58,150 nt of DNA from Muribaculaceae bacterium (GCA_017962765.1 JAGCUP010000194.1:1-58150); one strand, 5' to 3'; shown: positions 49,494 through 58,150, counted from the stretch's first letter. Made by a program: numbers and translations. The notes: generated by a model not told the origin, from the sequence alone.

Positions 49494-51872
49494 AAGAAGT
49501 AGGTTGTAGAGGGCGGTCACGTCGGCGCCGCTTACCACGCCGTCGCCGTTGACGTCGGCATCGCCGCCGGCCTCGGTCCCGTCGAGCAGCACGTTGTAAA
49601 GTGAGGTCACGTCGGCACCGCTCACCACACCATCACCGTTCACATCACCCTTCAATTGGGTTTCGTGCTCCTCGTAGCTCAACGGCATGAACTGCAATGT
49701 GCTACCATAGATGCCAGTCACGCCATAAATGTCGTAAGCCTTGGTGAGATCATCGGGTGCGGTCCACTGAAAGCGGTCGTAAATCTTTACGCTTTCCTCA
49801 CCCACCACGATGTTACCATCACTAATCGTAGCGCCGCTAATCACGGCATAGCGGAAGACATTATCAGCCGTAACTTGAGCCGGAGTCAACACGAGGGGAA
49901 CTAGCTCAACGACAGAAGTGCTGGCCACGAAACCGTCGCCGTTGACAAGCTCGGGCTGGCTATTATAGAGAGAATAGGAACCCGAGAAGCCGGCGGGTAT
50001 CACATCGCCCGAGTCGTATGCCTGGCCGATACCTCCACTCCGATAAATCAACAAACCGCAATCACTGCTTTCGTCCTGGACAAAGGTGTATTCCTTGCTT
50101 GTGGTTTGGGCAATCACGGTCACTGGATTAGCGAACACCACGGCGGTTGATGGTTTAGTTTCAAGAAACTCAGCGATATTCGCCACAGTGGGCATGGCCA
50201 CAAAATTCATGGTCGCCACGCCGCTCTGCACGGTGTCAAGGATAGCGATTGCCTTGACGGTAGTGGTCTCGGTGAGTGTGAAGGGCGCTTCGTAGGGTGT
50301 ACTTCCGGCAGTGGGGTCGCTACCGTCAAGCGTGTAATAAATGGCAGCACCCTCAGTGGCAACGGTGATTGTCACCTCGGTAGAACCCGCAAACGGCGTG
50401 ACGCCACTGATGACGGGTGTTGCGACGCCTTGCTGGGGACGGCGCACGGTGACATCAATCTTGGTGAAACGCGCCTGGTTGCTTGCGGTGAAGGTCACAT
50501 CGGCGGTTTTACCCACCCATTCGCCCACCTTCGACTGGGCGGTCGTGGTATATGTTCCCTCACTTGGAGAAATATTGTCGGGACCGTAATTTGCACCTTT
50601 ATTTGCAGTACTGGTAAAGGTAATCTGCACGATTTCGCCCAGCTCGGTGCTAAACTCGATGGATTTGCCTTTATATACACGATAATTGTCGGTGTTGCCA
50701 AGCGGTGTGCTGTGGCCAGTGAAGGTGATGCCGTCCTTTGTGATCACGTCTTCGTAAGTGCCTTGGCTTTTTTGCGAGCCAACCTCGACGCCCGCGGTGA
50801 AGGTTACCGTGGTCAGTTCGCCCTCGGTCGATGATTTGGCCTTAAAGGTGACCTCCACCTCGGCCCGATAGGCGGGCATGACGAATGTGTAAGTGCCGTC
50901 GCCATTGTCGGTCACATCGGTAGTGTTCAATAAGATATCTTTATAAACGACGACCGAGCCCACTTCATACCCCTCAGCCGGTGTGACCGTGAAAGTCACC
51001 TCATCGCCTTCTTTCGCTTGCTGTGGTCCTTCCACTGTGCCAAGCTCATCATCGTAATTGTAGTACACATCGTAGAGCTTGTTAGCGTCATGGATATATA
51101 CGCAGACATTTTTCTCGGTATTTGCATTGTCATATCCGGCCCCATAGTTGGCATAGGAGTCAAAAAATATCAAGTCTTGACTCTCATAGTCATCGGTCGA
51201 AATGGTAATCACGTCACCGGCGTTGGCGGTAGTATGGGGCGTACCGATAACGTTCTTACCATATCTATATCCACATTCTTTCGCACCGGTGGGGAATGTG
51301 ATCACCACGGAGGTACCACGTTCCACGGTGTCATAGTTGCTAAGTTCCACCCCGTCGGCGGTGATGGTGGGGCCAGGTATTACGTTGGGGTCGGCCTCTT
51401 CGTCATAGACCACAGTGATACTATTGATGTAGAAATACATCTGACAATTAAAACGTATAACCACCTCTCCTGTCTTATAGCCATTCAAAACGATGTCTTG
51501 CGGGTCGTAGTAACTTAAGTATTGCGTTGTCGATGGGTCGATATAGGATGTGCCGCCCACGCTCACCTGCAAGGTGGTGTTGGGGTACCCGCTATCAACT
51601 CTCCCATTGACAATGACACGCTTCACCACCCCGGGGAATGCCGTGGTGGAGAAAGTGTACTCACTAATGTTCATACCAATGCGCAAGCCTTTTCCTTCCA
51701 CCCATTTGAGGTCTGTGGCGGCCGTGGTGTTCCACGCAACGCCACTCAGCGTCACCTCACCCCCGGCAAGAGTGAGGTCGCCATCGGCAAAGCTATGGGT
51801 ATAAGTGGTTTCGGCAGCCCATGCATTGACAGCCATGAGGATGATTAACAGAAATGCGTAAACTTTTTTCAT
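49488..51872 (-). CDS. Secreted multidomain protein with chitobiase-like, OB-like and dockerin-like modules
   Basis: This 794-residue protein has signal peptide MKKVYAFLLIILMAVNAWA. Order: an N-terminal beta domain (about 20-155), a Bacterial_repeat-like unit (DELGTVEGPQQAKEGDEVTF, about 280-345) and a further sandwich (about 355-470). A chitobiase C-terminal-like module follows (about 475-555; AAIYYTLDGSDPTAGSTPYE), then a DUF5689/OB-like region (about 560-720; VANIAEFLETKPSTAVVFAN, YTFVQDESSDCGLLIY). Two dockerin-like repeats end it (GDVNGDGVVSGADVTSLYNV, DVNGDGVVSGADVTALYN). It shares the tail with the proteins at 15469 and 17349. No catalytic domain is recognised. Confidence 0.8.
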   Translation of the reverse strand: MKKVYAFLLIILMAVNAWAAETTYTHSFADGDLTLAGGEVTLSGVAWNTTAATDLKWVEGKGLRIGMNISEYTFSTTAFPGVVKRVIVNGRVDSGYPNTTLQVSVGGTSYIDPSTTQYLSYYDPQDIVLNGYKTGEVVIRFNCQMYFYINSITVVYDEEADPNVIPGPTITADGVELSNYDTVERGTSVVITFPTGAKECGYRYGKNVIGTPHTTANAGDVITISTDDYESQDLIFFDSYANYGAGYDNANTEKNVCVYIHDANKLYDVYYNYDDELGTVEGPQQAKEGDEVTFTVTPAEGYEVGSVVVYKDILLNTTDVTDNGDGTYTFVMPAYRAEVEVTFKAKSSTEGELTTVTFTAGVEVGSQKSQGTYEDVITKDGITFTGHSTPLGNTDNYRVYKGKSIEFSTELGEIVQITFTSTANKGANYGPDNISPSEGTYTTTAQSKVGEWVGKTADVTFTASNQARFTKIDVTVRRPQQGVATPVISGVTPFAGSTEVTITVATEGAAIYYTLDGSDPTAGSTPYEAPFTLTETTTVKAIAILDTVQSGVATMNFVAMPTVANIAEFLETKPSTAVVFANPVTVIAQTTSKEYTFVQDESSDCGLLIYRSGGIGQAYDSGDVIPAGFSGSYSLYNSQPELVNGDGFVASTSVVELVPLVLTPAQVTADNVFRYAVISGATISDGNIVVGEESVKIYDRFQWTAPDDLTKAYDIYGVTGIYGSTLQFMPLSYEEHETQLKGDVNGDGVVSGADVTSLYNVLLDGTEAGGDADVNGDGVVSGADVTALYNLLLN

Positions 51873-51967
51873 TTTCTATATTTACTTTTTTTGTTATATT
51901 TATGATTTTCTATCACATATTTATCTGAAGACAAAGCATCATGTCACTTCACTTCGGCCAGCCACCC

Positions 51968-52801
51968 TCATGCTTCACGCATTGAATCAAAGGCCAGGGC
52001 GGCACCGAGGGCGGTGCAGAAGGTGGCGTGGGCCGGGATGTGGAAGCGCACGCCATAGATTTCCTCAATCTTGGGGAAGACGTCCTTGCACTCGGGCAGG
52101 CGCGTCATGTTGCCGATGAGCACGAAGTCGTCGGCCTTGCGGTTGAGGTTACTGAGCACGGCGCCGCTGCCGATGGTTTCGAGCACCATGCAGATGAGGC
52201 CCTTGGCGATGTCGGCCTGCGAAGGATTGGAGTGGCGCACCTTTCCGAATAGTGAAGCGGTGGCGTGCAAAGGCAGCCCCTCAAGGTCGTTCTTACAAAT
52301 GTCTTTGATTTGCAGGTTGATATGTTCTATGTCGCCTTTCGAAGCCAGTTCGACAATCTCGTGGAAATTGGTGGTGTTAAGTAGCAGGTGGGCGAGGCCC
52401 TGCAGCGTGCCGCCACCAATGCCGAGTCCGCCAATGTGACGAATTTCGTCGCCATCGACGCGCACCAGCGTCGTGCCGGTACCCATCGACACCACCGTGA
52501 GGTGCGTCAGGCCGCTGTCGAAGCGCGCGCCCAGTCCGTCGGCCTGGAACTCGTCGGCCGTGGTGGTGGGCAAGCCGTAGATGGGTTGCGTCACGCCCGA
52601 GCTGCCTACACCGGTGAGCATCACATGTTCGATATCGCTGAGCTGGAACCCGTTGTCATATACATACTTTCCGAAGGCCCCGAACAGTGAGGTGATGGGG
52701 TCGGCAGCCGTGATGAACATTGGAGAGAGGATGGTGCCGTCGTTCAGGCCCACAATCTTGGTGGTGCTGCCACCAAGGTCAATACCTATTATTAGTCCCA
52801 T
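51968..52801 (-). CDS. coaW: Type II pantothenate kinase
   Basis: This 277-residue protein of the ASKHA fold has the phosphate-binding GIDLGGSTTKIVG at the N-terminus, LTGVGSSGV, and the second phosphate loop VVSMGTGTTLVRV followed by HIGGLGIGGGTLQGLAHLLL. These fit type II (eukaryote/staphylococcal-like) PanK rather than CoaA or CoaX. It phosphorylates pantothenate in CoA synthesis. Its start overlaps the end of the aspartokinase gene by 10 bases, so the two are coupled, although no pathway link is obvious. Confidence 0.9.
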   Translation of the reverse strand: MGLIIGIDLGGSTTKIVGLNDGTILSPMFITAADPITSLFGAFGKYVYDNGFQLSDIEHVMLTGVGSSGVTQPIYGLPTTTADEFQADGLGARFDSGLTHLTVVSMGTGTTLVRVDGDEIRHIGGLGIGGGTLQGLAHLLLNTTNFHEIVELASKGDIEHINLQIKDICKNDLEGLPLHATASLFGKVRHSNPSQADIAKGLICMVLETIGSGAVLSNLNRKADDFVLIGNMTRLPECKDVFPKIEEIYGVRFHIPAHATFCTALGAALAFDSMREA

Positions 52802-53766
52802 TGTATCTTATACTGTTTTTCGTTTTTGATTTGTTCGTCAAGGGTGAGCGACACGTCGTCGAGCTTGGAGTCACGCTTGTCGGCGATGCGCGTGCCGCGC
52901 GCCATCGGGTTGAAGGTGTTCTTCACCCACACGGGAATGTTCTTGAGGGCCACGGGGCGAATTGTGGGCGGATAGATGACCTTGGCTCCCGCGTCGCACA
53001 TCTCCTGCGCCTCCCCATAGGTCATGTTGGGAATTACCTTAGCGTGGCGGCTCTTGCGCGGGTCGGCGGTCATGAAGCCGTCCACGTCGGTCCATATCTC
53101 GAGGCTCTTGGCGTCAAGGGCCGCGGCAATGAGGGCCGCCGTATAGTCGCTGCCGCCGCGTCCCAGCGTGGTGGTGGCGAGTGTGTCGGCGTCCTGTGCC
53201 ACAAAACCCTGGACGATGATTACGGGCTCCTGACGGTTGCGCAGCCGCTGCACGATGAGCGCCGCGGTGAGCTCCTCGCTCACCCTGTCACCCTCGGGGG
53301 TGGGATGCGTCTTGATGAAGAACGTGGAGACTTCGAGGCGGGCGTGCAGCATCACCGACACCATAATGCTCGACATCATTTCACCACTGGTGATGATGAG
53401 GTTGCGCACGTTCTCGGCCTCTTTCGCATCGAGTCCGCCATCGATAAGGCGCCGGCAGGCGGCACGCAATTTGTCGTGCACGATGTGCCTTATCTCGCGT
53501 CGCACGGCACGCGCCGTGCGCTTGTCGTCGAGTACGCACCCTATCATCTTGTAATGGCGTTGATATACCGACTCGAGCAACTTGTCGCAGCACGCTTCGT
53601 CGCCCTCGGTGGCGGCCTGGGCCAACTCAACCAACTTATTGGTAATCTTGCTCATTGCCGACACCACGATGACCACTGGCTCGCGCTGCTGCTCCACGAT
53701 GGTCTTCACGTTGCTGAGGCCCTCGACCGAGCCTAGCGATGTGCCCCCAAATTTCAATACTTTCAT
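52792..53766 (-). CDS. Aspartokinase lacking ACT domains
   Basis: ATG 53766 gives 324 residues; the frame extends upstream without family similarity. The catalytic domain is complete: MKVLKFGGTSLGS, VVSAMSKITNKL, NLIITSGEMMSS, TLGRGGSDYTAAL and IWTDVDGFMTADPR. It ends shortly after NTFNPMARGTRI, where other aspartokinases continue into two ACT domains (usual length about 400-460 for monofunctional enzymes). No ACT sequence follows, because coaW begins there. It phosphorylates aspartate for Lys/Thr/Met synthesis. Without ACT domains, allosteric inhibition by lysine or threonine is not expected. Confidence 0.87.
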   Translation of the reverse strand: MKVLKFGGTSLGSVEGLSNVKTIVEQQREPVVIVVSAMSKITNKLVELAQAATEGDEACCDKLLESVYQRHYKMIGCVLDDKRTARAVRREIRHIVHDKLRAACRRLIDGGLDAKEAENVRNLIITSGEMMSSIMVSVMLHARLEVSTFFIKTHPTPEGDRVSEELTAALIVQRLRNRQEPVIIVQGFVAQDADTLATTTLGRGGSDYTAALIAAALDAKSLEIWTDVDGFMTADPRKSRHAKVIPNMTYGEAQEMCDAGAKVIYPPTIRPVALKNIPVWVKNTFNPMARGTRIADKRDSKLDDVSLTLDEQIKNEKQYKIQWD

Positions 53767-54082
53767 CTCTCGTCCTTTAAGGTGAAACACAAGCGAGACC
53801 GCCGAAACCGCTTCATCACGGGCCACAGTCGGCCTCACAACTCGCAAAATTAAGCATTTATCCCACCTTTAACACAAAATCACCCAAAAATTAAATATTT
53901 TTAACCAAAAACGTCGCCTGCGTCTTCAAGTCAGCAGAACACAAGTCCTCACAAGAACATAATTGTCCTTTATTGTTCGTTATTGTATGAGATTATTTTC
54001 GAGAGAGGGAAAGTCAGACAACAAAAACAATGAAAAGGTTAAGGGCAATGCATAATTCATAATTCCACGCCTAGCTCACATC
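53767..54082. other. Intergenic region upstream of the aspartokinase gene
   Basis: These 316 bases hold the promoter candidate at 53845-53878. Two tandem CATAATT units lie near 54049-54062. I see no gene, RNA or convincing terminator for the kinase gene that ends at 54083. Confidence 0.5.
53845..53878 (-). promoter_or_regulatory. Promoter candidate of the aspartokinase-coaW unit
   Basis: On the minus strand, TAATTTTG (53852-53845) has a TTTG (53878-53875) 22 bases upstream, slightly longer than the usual spacing. It lies about 79 bases before ATG 53766. Confidence 0.45.
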
Positions 54083-55423
54083 TCAATGCTCTTTGTATTG
54101 CTTGATGTGTTTAAAGCGGCACCACGAGGTGTCAGCACGCATGGCCTCCACATCAGGAACATAGAGGGTGACTTGCTCGTAATGATAAGGCTCGAAAACC
54201 GAGTCAATCACCGTTTGCCATCCACCATTCCCTATTCCCGGCGGCATACCAATATGTGGCATTGATATCTCTTTGAGATTTGTGCAGCCCTTAAAAGCGT
54301 GTTTTTGAATACCGAACATAGGGGCTTCAATCGTCAAGCTCTCCAGTTTTGAGAGATTGCGAAAACAGCCGAAGCCCAATTCTTCCACGTTCCACGTAAT
54401 GCGGTCACGAATCACAGAACTCTTCACAACAAGGTGCCGCATTTCCTCTCCGTCATATTGCACCGAGACGGAGTTGGTGCTTGCCCCATTCCAATTGGTG
54501 TAGACAAAGTTGTCACCCCATTTAAACTGAAAAATCCCCGACGGATTCTCGAGCTTCTGCCGGCCATAGTACCCCAGGCCCAACAGAATGCCTGCGACTA
54601 CCAGCGAAAGGCCTATTGCAAACGAAGCCGTTTGAATGAGGCGCCGACGTTTTTTGCCGGCTTCGATGGCCGTCACAAGTTCGCCCACCGTTTGGTAACG
54701 GTCGCTGATGGGTTTCATGCAGCTTTTAACCACGTTTTTATATTCCCTTCCCAAACCCATGTCCTGAAGGATAATGCCCAGGCTATATATGTCATTACGA
54801 GAGTCGGCCATTGTGGAGTTCAGTTGCTCGGGCGCCACATAGCGCTTTGTGCCGGCTGGATTCTTGAAAATCGCGAACTCGTCGTTGTCGGCGAGGCCAA
54901 AATCGATAATTTTCACGTTGTCGCCGCTGCGGGTAACCATAATATTTTCAGGCTTCAAGTCACGGTGCACCACGCCCTGGCGATGCACATAGCTCACCGC
55001 TTCGAGCAGTTCCATCGCCACCTTCTTGCGCAGGCTCAGGCTCGGCCCTGTGGCCAGCCATTCATTGAGCGGAACGCCATCGACCCACTCTGTCACGATA
55101 AACACGTCCATGCCCACCTCGTCGTCGGCCTTGCCGCGCTCAATGCCGTAGGTCTGAACGATTCCCGGGTGCGACAGGCGCATCATTATCTCAAACTCCT
55201 TACGTAGGCGTTGCGCGTAAGCCACGTCGCCTGCATGCTCAGCCTTCAGTCCTTTCAACACGTGCCACCGGGCGTGGCGCATCGCTTTCACCAGCCGGCA
55301 GTAGCCGAGCGAAGGCAGTTCGCTGACATGGGTGAACTGCGCCTCAATACCCTGATAGTCGTCGGGGACGATTCCCGACGCTCCACGCTGGTTCTCCACC
55401 ATCATTTCGTTGTCGTCGCTCAT
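54083..55423 (-). CDS. Membrane Ser/Thr protein kinase with LRR_5-like ectodomain
   Basis: This protein has 446 residues. The kinase domain (about 25-255) has the invariant Lys in WHVLKGLK, catalytic D155 in VVHRDLKPENIMV, IIDFGLADN and the activation/APE region AGTKRYVAPEQL. The Gly-rich loop is degenerate (ELPSLGYCRLVKAM). One membrane segment follows (about 262-282, ASFAIGLSLVVAGILLGLGY). The roughly 155-residue outer domain contains BspA-type LRR_5-like units (LGFGCFRNLSKLESLTIEAP, IQKHAFKGCTNLKEISMPH). It looks like a receptor kinase with an external recognition domain. Its start overlaps the preceding gene by 4 bases. Confidence 0.85.
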   Translation of the reverse strand: MSDDNEMMVENQRGASGIVPDDYQGIEAQFTHVSELPSLGYCRLVKAMRHARWHVLKGLKAEHAGDVAYAQRLRKEFEIMMRLSHPGIVQTYGIERGKADDEVGMDVFIVTEWVDGVPLNEWLATGPSLSLRKKVAMELLEAVSYVHRQGVVHRDLKPENIMVTRSGDNVKIIDFGLADNDEFAIFKNPAGTKRYVAPEQLNSTMADSRNDIYSLGIILQDMGLGREYKNVVKSCMKPISDRYQTVGELVTAIEAGKKRRRLIQTASFAIGLSLVVAGILLGLGYYGRQKLENPSGIFQFKWGDNFVYTNWNGASTNSVSVQYDGEEMRHLVVKSSVIRDRITWNVEELGFGCFRNLSKLESLTIEAPMFGIQKHAFKGCTNLKEISMPHIGMPPGIGNGGWQTVIDSVFEPYHYEQVTLYVPDVEAMRADTSWCRFKHIKQYKEH

Positions 55424-56019
55424 AGTCCTTCTGTTTTTTGTGCCGACTCGATAATGCGGCTATAACTCACGCCGCCCAGCTTGCCACACACATAAGCCAC
55501 CGCAGGTTTCCCCGGATGACGCAAATTATTGAGCCACAATGGCTCGCCGGCCACAATGAGGGCGCAATTAAACCAATCGCCAACCTTGATGCCGGTGTTT
55601 TGCGATGCAACCACCTCAAACTCATTGTTGCCGTGGTAAATCACCTCACACACCCGTTGGGGCGACCATGTAATCTTCAGCCGGTCGCCGGCCGTCAAGT
55701 CGTGCCCCACATCTATTTTATCGCTCAAGACTGTCGCACTCGGAACGTTCTCAGGATCTATTCGGTTACTTTGGTAGTAATTCCAGTCACGGTAGCCCAC
55801 CAGCCGACAAAGTATCGACAACACGCTTGCGCTAGGGCTTGACGTATATTTCGTGTAACCCCATATACGCTTCAGCGTGGACATGCTGATTTGTTCCTTG
55901 AGTTGCGACTCAATCGCATCGTGTAGATATTCAAAATCTTTATGCGTAATTAATCCGCGACCAATTCGGTCCTCGACATCGGTGATGAGTAAACTCAAAT
56001 AATTCTTGTTTTCGGTCAT
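55420..56019 (-). CDS. Putative DNA-binding (HTH-like) protein coupled to the kinase gene
   Basis: This 199-residue soluble protein has an N-terminal helical region (DVEDRIGRGLITHKDFEYLH, ISMSTLKRIWGYTKYTSSPS, VLSILCRLVGYRDWNYYQSN) with the pattern of Bacteroidota HTH proteins in which STLKRIWGY precedes a recognition-type helix. The C-terminal half is beta-rich (LTAGDRLKITWSPQRVCEVI, FEVVASQNTGIKVGDWF) and unknown. The last codons overlap the kinase ATG (ATGA), so the two are translationally coupled. It may be the transcription factor or adaptor controlled by the kinase; that is inference. Confidence 0.65.
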   Translation of the reverse strand: MTENKNYLSLLITDVEDRIGRGLITHKDFEYLHDAIESQLKEQISMSTLKRIWGYTKYTSSPSASVLSILCRLVGYRDWNYYQSNRIDPENVPSATVLSDKIDVGHDLTAGDRLKITWSPQRVCEVIYHGNNEFEVVASQNTGIKVGDWFNCALIVAGEPLWLNNLRHPGKPAVAYVCGKLGGVSYSRIIESAQKTEGL

Positions 56020-56321
56020 ACCACAGTGTTTGTGTACAATTGCGTTTGTGCAAAGTTAAGCATTTTGACTAAAACTGCCGCCACAAAATTCAAGAAAACA
56101 CCAAAACCACGCAAATTGAACAAATTTGAACAAACACGCATCCAAAAATACCTTGTAAATTTGCAGATAATTAAGAACGAATGCAAAAAACAAGCCCCAT
56201 TGACTAAAACATAATATGTGTAATCCAGGACTTCATGACGTAATGAATAATAGGATGAACCACATTGTTTTAATGGCCATTAGCCCGAATTTTTAAATTA
56301 ACTCAATAAACTTCAATAACT
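56020..56321. other. Divergent intergenic region, HTH/kinase unit and subtilase gene
   Basis: The 302 bases contain a minus-strand -7 box TAACTTTG (56058-56051) 32 bases before ATG 56019, and a plus-strand TAAATTTG (56156-56163) about 160 bases before ATG 56322. Neither has a -33 element at ideal spacing. The region is otherwise AT-rich without a recognisable gene, and could carry shared control of both directions. Confidence 0.45.
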
Positions 56322-58150
56322 ATGCGACATTTATTATCAAAAATCTGTCTGCTCGCTATAGTAGCGATAGGGGGATACTTACCCCTCACTGCGCAGCCGA
56401 TGGTGAGCAACGACAATGAGGACGAAGTGTATAAAGTGGACGAGCATGCCGCCCGCGCTTACCGCGACGGGCAGGTTATCGTCAAGTTCAAAGACGCTTC
56501 GCCAGTAAACATCAAGAAAGTTAATGGCATGTTCAAGACCACAAGTGTGAATGCCATTGACCAAGTGATGACGGAACTCGGCATCTCTGATGCCGAACCC
56601 TTGATGCCCTTGACCGGCAAAGTGGCAGGCACGCCGCGCCGCGCTAAGGCACTCAACGGAAAAACCGTTGTCGAACCTAACCTTGACAATCTCTTTTGCC
56701 TATCATTCGAATCCGACACCCTTTCGGTAGAAGATGTCGTGGAAACTCTTGGTCAACTCGAAGAAGTGGAATATGCCGAACCCAACTACCTCGCTTTTAT
56801 CCAATCGACGGGAGAAGCGCAGACCTATCGTTCCGAGCCCTTATATTCCCAGCAGTGGGGATTGCGCGCTATCAACCTGCCTCAACTGTGGGCACAAGAA
56901 AAGACCGACGAGACACGACCTGTTATAGCCATTCTCGACACAGGTGTGGACATCAATCACCCCGACCTTGCCGCCAATATTTGGACCAACGAGCGCGAGG
57001 CTGATGGTGCCGACTATGAAGACGACGACAACAACGGTTTTGTCGATGACCTGCACGGCTGGGACTTTATTGCAGGAACAGCCATCATCGGTAATGGCAT
57101 GGACCGCAACGGCCACGGTACCCACTGCGCCGGTATCGCTGCCGCCGTAGGTGACAACAATATCGGCATTACCGGTGCCAACCCCGATGCGCTGATTTTG
57201 CCCATCAAGGTTATGAACGACGATGGAACTGGCGATATCGCAACTATTTGTCGTGGTATTGACTATGCCATCGCTTGCGGAGCCAATGTGCTGAGTATGA
57301 GTTTTGGCGGCTCTGCTTCAGCCGCAGAATACCAAGCATTGTCAAAAGCGTTGACACATTACACTGTTATGGTGGGTGCGGCAGGTAACAGCGGATGTAA
57401 TATTAACTATTATAACCCACTGATACCATCTCCCATATTCCCAGGCGCTTACGACATCGTTTTAGGTGTGATGGCATCCAATTCTTTGAACACTTTGGCT
57501 AGTTTCAGCAACTATGATCCAGACGGCCCATTTTTCTCAAAGTACAATATGGATAAGGCTTTTTCTAGTGATATCACTTGGAATGACGAAGCCATGTGGA
57601 ACTATGATGTCATGGCCCCTGGCGTGGGTATCTTGAGCACATACCTAAACGGCTCCTATCGCCTTCTTAGTGGCACTTCGATGGCAACCCCGATGGTGGC
57701 TGGCGCCGTGTCACGTATCCTTCAAGTCAAAGGTTATGACTATGCCCGCGATTACGGATTGATGGGAGACTTAGCCATGGCAGTAGTGCCTGGCACACTC
57801 GTGTTCGATGCCAACCAAGCAGCCAGCTACGACGAGAACAACCGACAGGTGGCACTGGTCCTGACAGCCCTTGAAATTGACGACAGCGAGGGCGACGGTG
57901 ACGGTCGTTGCGATGCAGGCGAGACAATAAGCATTTATCCGACAGTTCGCAGTCTTTGGGGACAAGCCCAAAACATCAAGATAAGGATTGAGCCCTACGA
58001 CGAGAATGTGCCAACCGACGCGCTTGAAATCCTTGACAATAACGTGGATTTTGGTTGGACTCTCAATAGTCGCGGTTCAATGAAGAGCAAATATCCAATT
58101 CGATTCAAAGTCAACGAAAATGCAAAAGACGGACTGCACTTACCCTATAA
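56322..58150 (+). CDS. Subtilisin-like (S8) secreted serine protease, 3' end outside window
   Basis: ATG 56322 opens a frame that runs to the window edge (609 complete codons). Signal peptide MRHLLSKICLLAIVAIGGYL..TAQ; propeptide of inhibitor type (about 45-165: DGQVIVKFKDASPVNIKKVN, LGQLEEVEYAEPNYLAFI). The S8 catalytic domain has Asp in VIAILDTGVDINHPDLAANI, His in DRNGHGTHCAGIAAAVGD, the oxyanion Asn in VGAAGNSGC and Ser in LSGTSMATPMVAGAVS. A beta-rich C-terminal domain then begins (LTALEIDDSEGDGDGRCDAG). The usual C-terminal sorting or anchor domain lies beyond the window. It is divergent from the HTH/kinase pair. Confidence 0.92.
   Translation, partial: MRHLLSKICLLAIVAIGGYLPLTAQPMVSNDNEDEVYKVDEHAARAYRDGQVIVKFKDASPVNIKKVNGMFKTTSVNAIDQVMTELGISDAEPLMPLTGKVAGTPRRAKALNGKTVVEPNLDNLFCLSFESDTLSVEDVVETLGQLEEVEYAEPNYLAFIQSTGEAQTYRSEPLYSQQWGLRAINLPQLWAQEKTDETRPVIAILDTGVDINHPDLAANIWTNEREADGADYEDDDNNGFVDDLHGWDFIAGTAIIGNGMDRNGHGTHCAGIAAAVGDNNIGITGANPDALILPIKVMNDDGTGDIATICRGIDYAIACGANVLSMSFGGSASAAEYQALSKALTHYTVMVGAAGNSGCNINYYNPLIPSPIFPGAYDIVLGVMASNSLNTLASFSNYDPDGPFFSKYNMDKAFSSDITWNDEAMWNYDVMAPGVGILSTYLNGSYRLLSGTSMATPMVAGAVSRILQVKGYDYARDYGLMGDLAMAVVPGTLVFDANQAASYDENNRQVALVLTALEIDDSEGDGDGRCDAGETISIYPTVRSLWGQAQNIKIRIEPYDENVPTDALEILDNNVDFGWTLNSRGSMKSKYPIRFKVNENAKDGLHLPY

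Overview
The window is chromosomal DNA of a Bacteroidota bacterium, most likely of the order Bacteroidales (a Muribaculaceae- or Prevotellaceae-like gut lineage). The evidence is a SusC/SusD pair with its partner lipoproteins, families largely confined to Bacteroidota (DUF4301, DUF4827, DUF4302, NamZ/DUF1343), secreted proteins ending in dockerin-like Ca-binding repeats, weak ribosome binding sites, and promoters of the Bacteroidota type (TTG/TTTG, about 19-21 bases, TAnnTTTG). I saw no rRNA, tRNA, CRISPR array, prophage or insertion-sequence transposase.

Layout. 1-1929 (-): thioredoxin-fold protein (cut by the window edge) and a DUF4301 protein. 2283-8506 (+): a phospho-signalling operon with a double-FHA transmembrane trypsin-like protease, a zinc-ribbon FHA protein, a membrane PP2C phosphatase and a Ser/Thr kinase with its own FHA domain; a 254-base element with terminal inverted repeats lies inside it. 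8840-13935 (+): NrnA-type DHH phosphoesterase, DUF4827 lipoprotein, phosphohexomutase (GlmM-like), M13 metallopeptidase. 14020-15403: small genes. 15469-19877 (-): two secreted multidomain proteins with dockerin tails, one split by an in-frame TAA. 20007-27872 (-): SusC, SusD, zinc metallohydrolase lipoprotein and DUF4302 lipoprotein, the last split by an in-frame TAG. 28316-33530 (+): sigma factor, membrane anti-sigma-like protein, exported caspase-like protease and exported CHAT protease. 33534-34682 (-): lysA. 34872-40212 (-): lemA, four TPM-domain paralogues, dtd, mazG-like and deoC. 40348-44556 (-): TonB-dependent receptor and Xaa-Pro aminopeptidase. 44731-49431 (+): TetR regulator, fabG, a polytopic membrane protein, pdxB and namZ. 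49488-51872 (-): a third dockerin-tailed secreted protein. 51968-53766 (-): ACT-less aspartokinase and type II pantothenate kinase. 54083-56019 (-): HTH-like protein overlapping a membrane Ser/Thr kinase with an LRR_5-like ectodomain. 56322-58150 (+): subtilisin-like protease, cut by the window edge.

The strongest theme is regulated proteolysis coupled to signalling. Three loci (2283-8506, 28316-33530, 54083-58150) place extracytoplasmic proteases of three different folds (trypsin, caspase/CHAT, subtilisin) beside phosphorylation or sigma/anti-sigma control. The best candidate for an undescribed system is the sigma/anti-sigma/caspase/CHAT operon, in which both cysteine proteases keep their His/Cys dyads and carry signal peptides. 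The next is the FHA-trypsin/PP2C/kinase operon, whose topology would couple cytoplasmic phosphothreonine recognition to a protease on the far side of the membrane. Functions assigned to these systems are inferences from domain content; nothing was searched or computed.
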